Assembly (NCBI GenBank): GCA_905183005.1
Contig: CAJJDO010000004.1
Span: forward strand, 317,764-381,763
Direction of reading: 5' to 3'
From: Paramecium pentaurelia
Taxonomy: Eukaryota > Ciliophora > Oligohymenophorea > Peniculida > Parameciidae
DNA length: 64,000 nucleotides
Below the pieces are notes generated by a model. The model did no database searches, was not told where the DNA came from, and saw nothing but the letters and a program-made list of their open reading frames with translations. Of this stretch, positions 62,199 through 64,000 are shown one piece after another. A program made the position numbers and the translations under genes. How positions within the stretch are numbered: position 1 is the stretch's first letter; every line of letters starts with the position of its first letter.

Positions 62199-63343
62199 CA
62201 ATTTAAGATATAGCATTTCGAGTTAATTTGAAAGACTGAAGAATTTTCATATCAGAAAGATTAAATTTATATTGATTAATAATATATTCTCAGTAGATGA
62301 TTTCATTTCGAGTATATAAATGAATAAAATGATTTTGATGAATAGTTTTATCAACGAATACTTTCATTAATAAAACACAAACAACTTATATAATAGATGA
62401 TAAAGAATTATAAAATATAAAACTGAATTTATTTGAAAATGTAATCTATTTATTATTAAATACATTAAATCTTATTTTCAATTAAATGATATTGTTGTTT
62501 TACTTGTAAGTATAAATCTTTTAGTCAATTAATTCTAATTTAAAATTTAGAAAAAACAATAAATGTTCTTTTATGAAAATTTTAATTGTAAGATTGAATG
62601 AGTTCATAAACTATTTTATATAGTTTGAATAAACCTAATACCTTTTTAAATTTAACAAAGAGATTTGTAAAAAAGTAATTATTAATTATTATTTGATAAA
62701 TTAAAAATTATATTATTTACGTGTTATGCTATTTGAGCTTCCAGATAAAATTGGCAAAGCATTTGGAAATGGTACACTTTCGATCTAGTCAAGCAAAAAT
62801 AATAAATTGGCTGAACTTATCAATTCTAAATATACTGAAGATATAGTTGAAGCTATCAGAATGCTATATTGCGTATCAATATCATCAATAAATATAGTAA
62901 TATTTACAAAATAAAGATCTAACTCTTTATATGTCTAGAATAATTAATTTACTCCCAAGAGAAGATCTTGAATTAAAAAAATTATGTTAAATATTGATAA
63001 GTGAATTTGCAGCTTAGCCAAATGCAAGAACAAGCAAATCCCAAGGAGATGTCCTTATTTTGGCTACTGCTCCAATTTTTAAAGATTTAACTAATTAAAA
63101 TACTTCAATAAAATTAAATGCTCTGAAAACATTATCAAGTTTGAGAATTTAAGAACTTACACCAATGTTATTTACAGCAATAAGAAAGATTTAATCTGAT
63201 AAAAATCCATTAGTAAGAAGAAGTGTTGCGTTATCAATTCTAAAAATGCATGATATGTGTAGTGATGATGTTTAACCAGATGATTATAATGATATTATTA
63301 ATTTTCTGCTTAAAGACACTCATCAAACTAGATTATATGCTAT
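62199..63343. repeat. Second copy of exact 1145-bp repeat (assembly overlap)
   Basis: Identical to 61052..62196; continues without a break into the rest of the beta-adaptin gene. Its first ~527 bp repeat the intergenic sequence. Confidence 0.9.
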
Positions 63344-64000
63344 ATATGTGATTTTCAAAATTACTGGAGATCTTTAAATATTACACAAATATTATTTTTA
63401 ACTTATCAAAGACTTACTAAATTTTAATAGTTTTGATTTGGAAAGAGCTCTTCAATTATTATATTAATATAGTGTGATGTATTTCAAAGAGGGTGATAAA
63501 GATCTAATCAAATTATTAGATGCTTGTGAAATCCTTCTAAGATTACCTTATCCAAGCATAGTTTTAGCAATATCTAAAATTTATCTTTAGTTCCCCTAAG
63601 AAACAAGAATTAAGAAACTTATCAGAACTGTTGTCAAATTTTTAAATATAGGATCTGAATCCAAATTTATAATTCTCCAGATGCTACATCAATTTGCACT
63701 CTCATATCCACAATATTTGAAAGAACATTATAGAGCACTTACAATTTTATAAATAGAAAAACTATATTGTAAATTACTTAAATTAGAAATTCTATCCTTA
63801 TTGATAGATGAAAATAATTTTAATAACATTCTAGAAGAATTGTTATATTAAGCCAGATCTAATTAACCTTAACTAGTAGCAGTGGCTGTCAAGTTATTAT
63901 CTAAAACTACTATCAAATTTCCAAAATTTATTAAAAGAACTATTAAATCACTTTTGGATATTTTAAAAACTGGTAGTTCTGACACTAAAAATCATGTTAT
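62726..64000 (+). CDS. AP-complex beta-adaptin (AP-3 beta-like), 5' part
   Basis: Exons 62726..62872 and 62898..64000 (25-nt intron, TAG); 417 codons to the window edge, C-terminus missing. After a short head (LFELPDKIGKAFG) the protein is a helical solenoid of the adaptin N-domain: an early helix KYTEDIVEAIRMLYC, ALKTLSSLRIQELTPML, SDKNPLVRRSVALSILKM (the DKNPxVRxxA helix of beta subunits), LLKDTHQTRLYAIYVIFKI. The QPNARTSKSQGD insertion differs from AP-1/2 beta, so AP-3 is a guess. Beta-adaptins are large subunits of coat adaptors that sort vesicle cargo. Copy 1 at 61579 is an assembly duplicate. Confidence 0.8.

Noticed and set aside
1..64000. Bacterial or standard-code reading of the window
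   Set aside because: Every family-bearing gene is broken under the standard code and becomes continuous with TAA/TAG as Gln and 20-32 nt introns.
1..64000. tRNA, rRNA, CRISPR arrays, transposons
   Set aside because: No cloverleaf-like, rRNA-like, spaced-repeat or transposase-like sequence was noticed on either strand; a tRNAscan and repeat search would be needed to be certain.

Overview
The window reads as macronuclear DNA of a ciliate, most likely Paramecium or a close relative. It is very AT-rich. Every recognisable gene is open only when TAA and TAG are read as Gln and TGA is the sole stop. About 75-80 introns can be placed, nearly all 20-32 nt long, starting GT (mostly GTA). Standard-code reading frames therefore see only fragments. 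An unusual trait is that about a quarter of these introns end in AAG rather than TAG.

Layout. 0-17 kb: 3' end of an MFS (spinster-like) transporter, a broken beta-helix-like gene, a coiled-coil protein, a TPR-like protein, an arrestin-fold protein, a CAMK-like kinase, a pepsin-type aspartyl protease (present twice because of an assembly join), a small hypothetical gene and a B-box/WD40 protein. 17-32 kb: a very large potassium channel made of two fused channel units, a Cid1-type nucleotidyltransferase, a TBC Rab-GAP, a Gln/Asn-rich protein, a cGMP-dependent-type protein kinase, ribosomal protein eL13 and a small hypothetical gene. 32-45 kb: an SF-assemblin, a helix-turn-helix protein, a casein-kinase-1 homologue, a DUSP+USP deubiquitinase, a TMEM164-like membrane protein, a dynein heavy-chain remnant and a BTB/TLDc-like protein. 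44-64 kb: an ankyrin/PH/AGC kinase with one in-frame UGA, a putatively acylated alpha-helical protein, a TRM2-type RNA methyltransferase, an unresolved decayed region, a plasma-membrane-type Ca2+-ATPase, a degenerate histidine-kinase-like membrane protein 10 bp from a rhomboid pseudoprotease, an HP1-like protein and a beta-adaptin (also present twice, running off the end).

Two single-N joins (11364 and 62198) are each followed by an exact repeat of about 1.14 kb lying before the N. These look like unmerged contig overlaps, not biological duplications; the second copies (11365 onward, 62199 onward) carry the intact genes.

Genes are densely packed: convergent neighbours are 31, 46 and 63 bp apart. 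Several encode signalling parts that suit a ciliate cell: cyclic-nucleotide-binding channel, PKG, Ca2+ pump, several protein kinases, Rab-GAP and adaptin. No operon-like organisation, RNA gene, CRISPR array or transposase was seen. Exon coordinates below were placed by eye from reading frame and splice consensus; totals were checked for divisibility by three.
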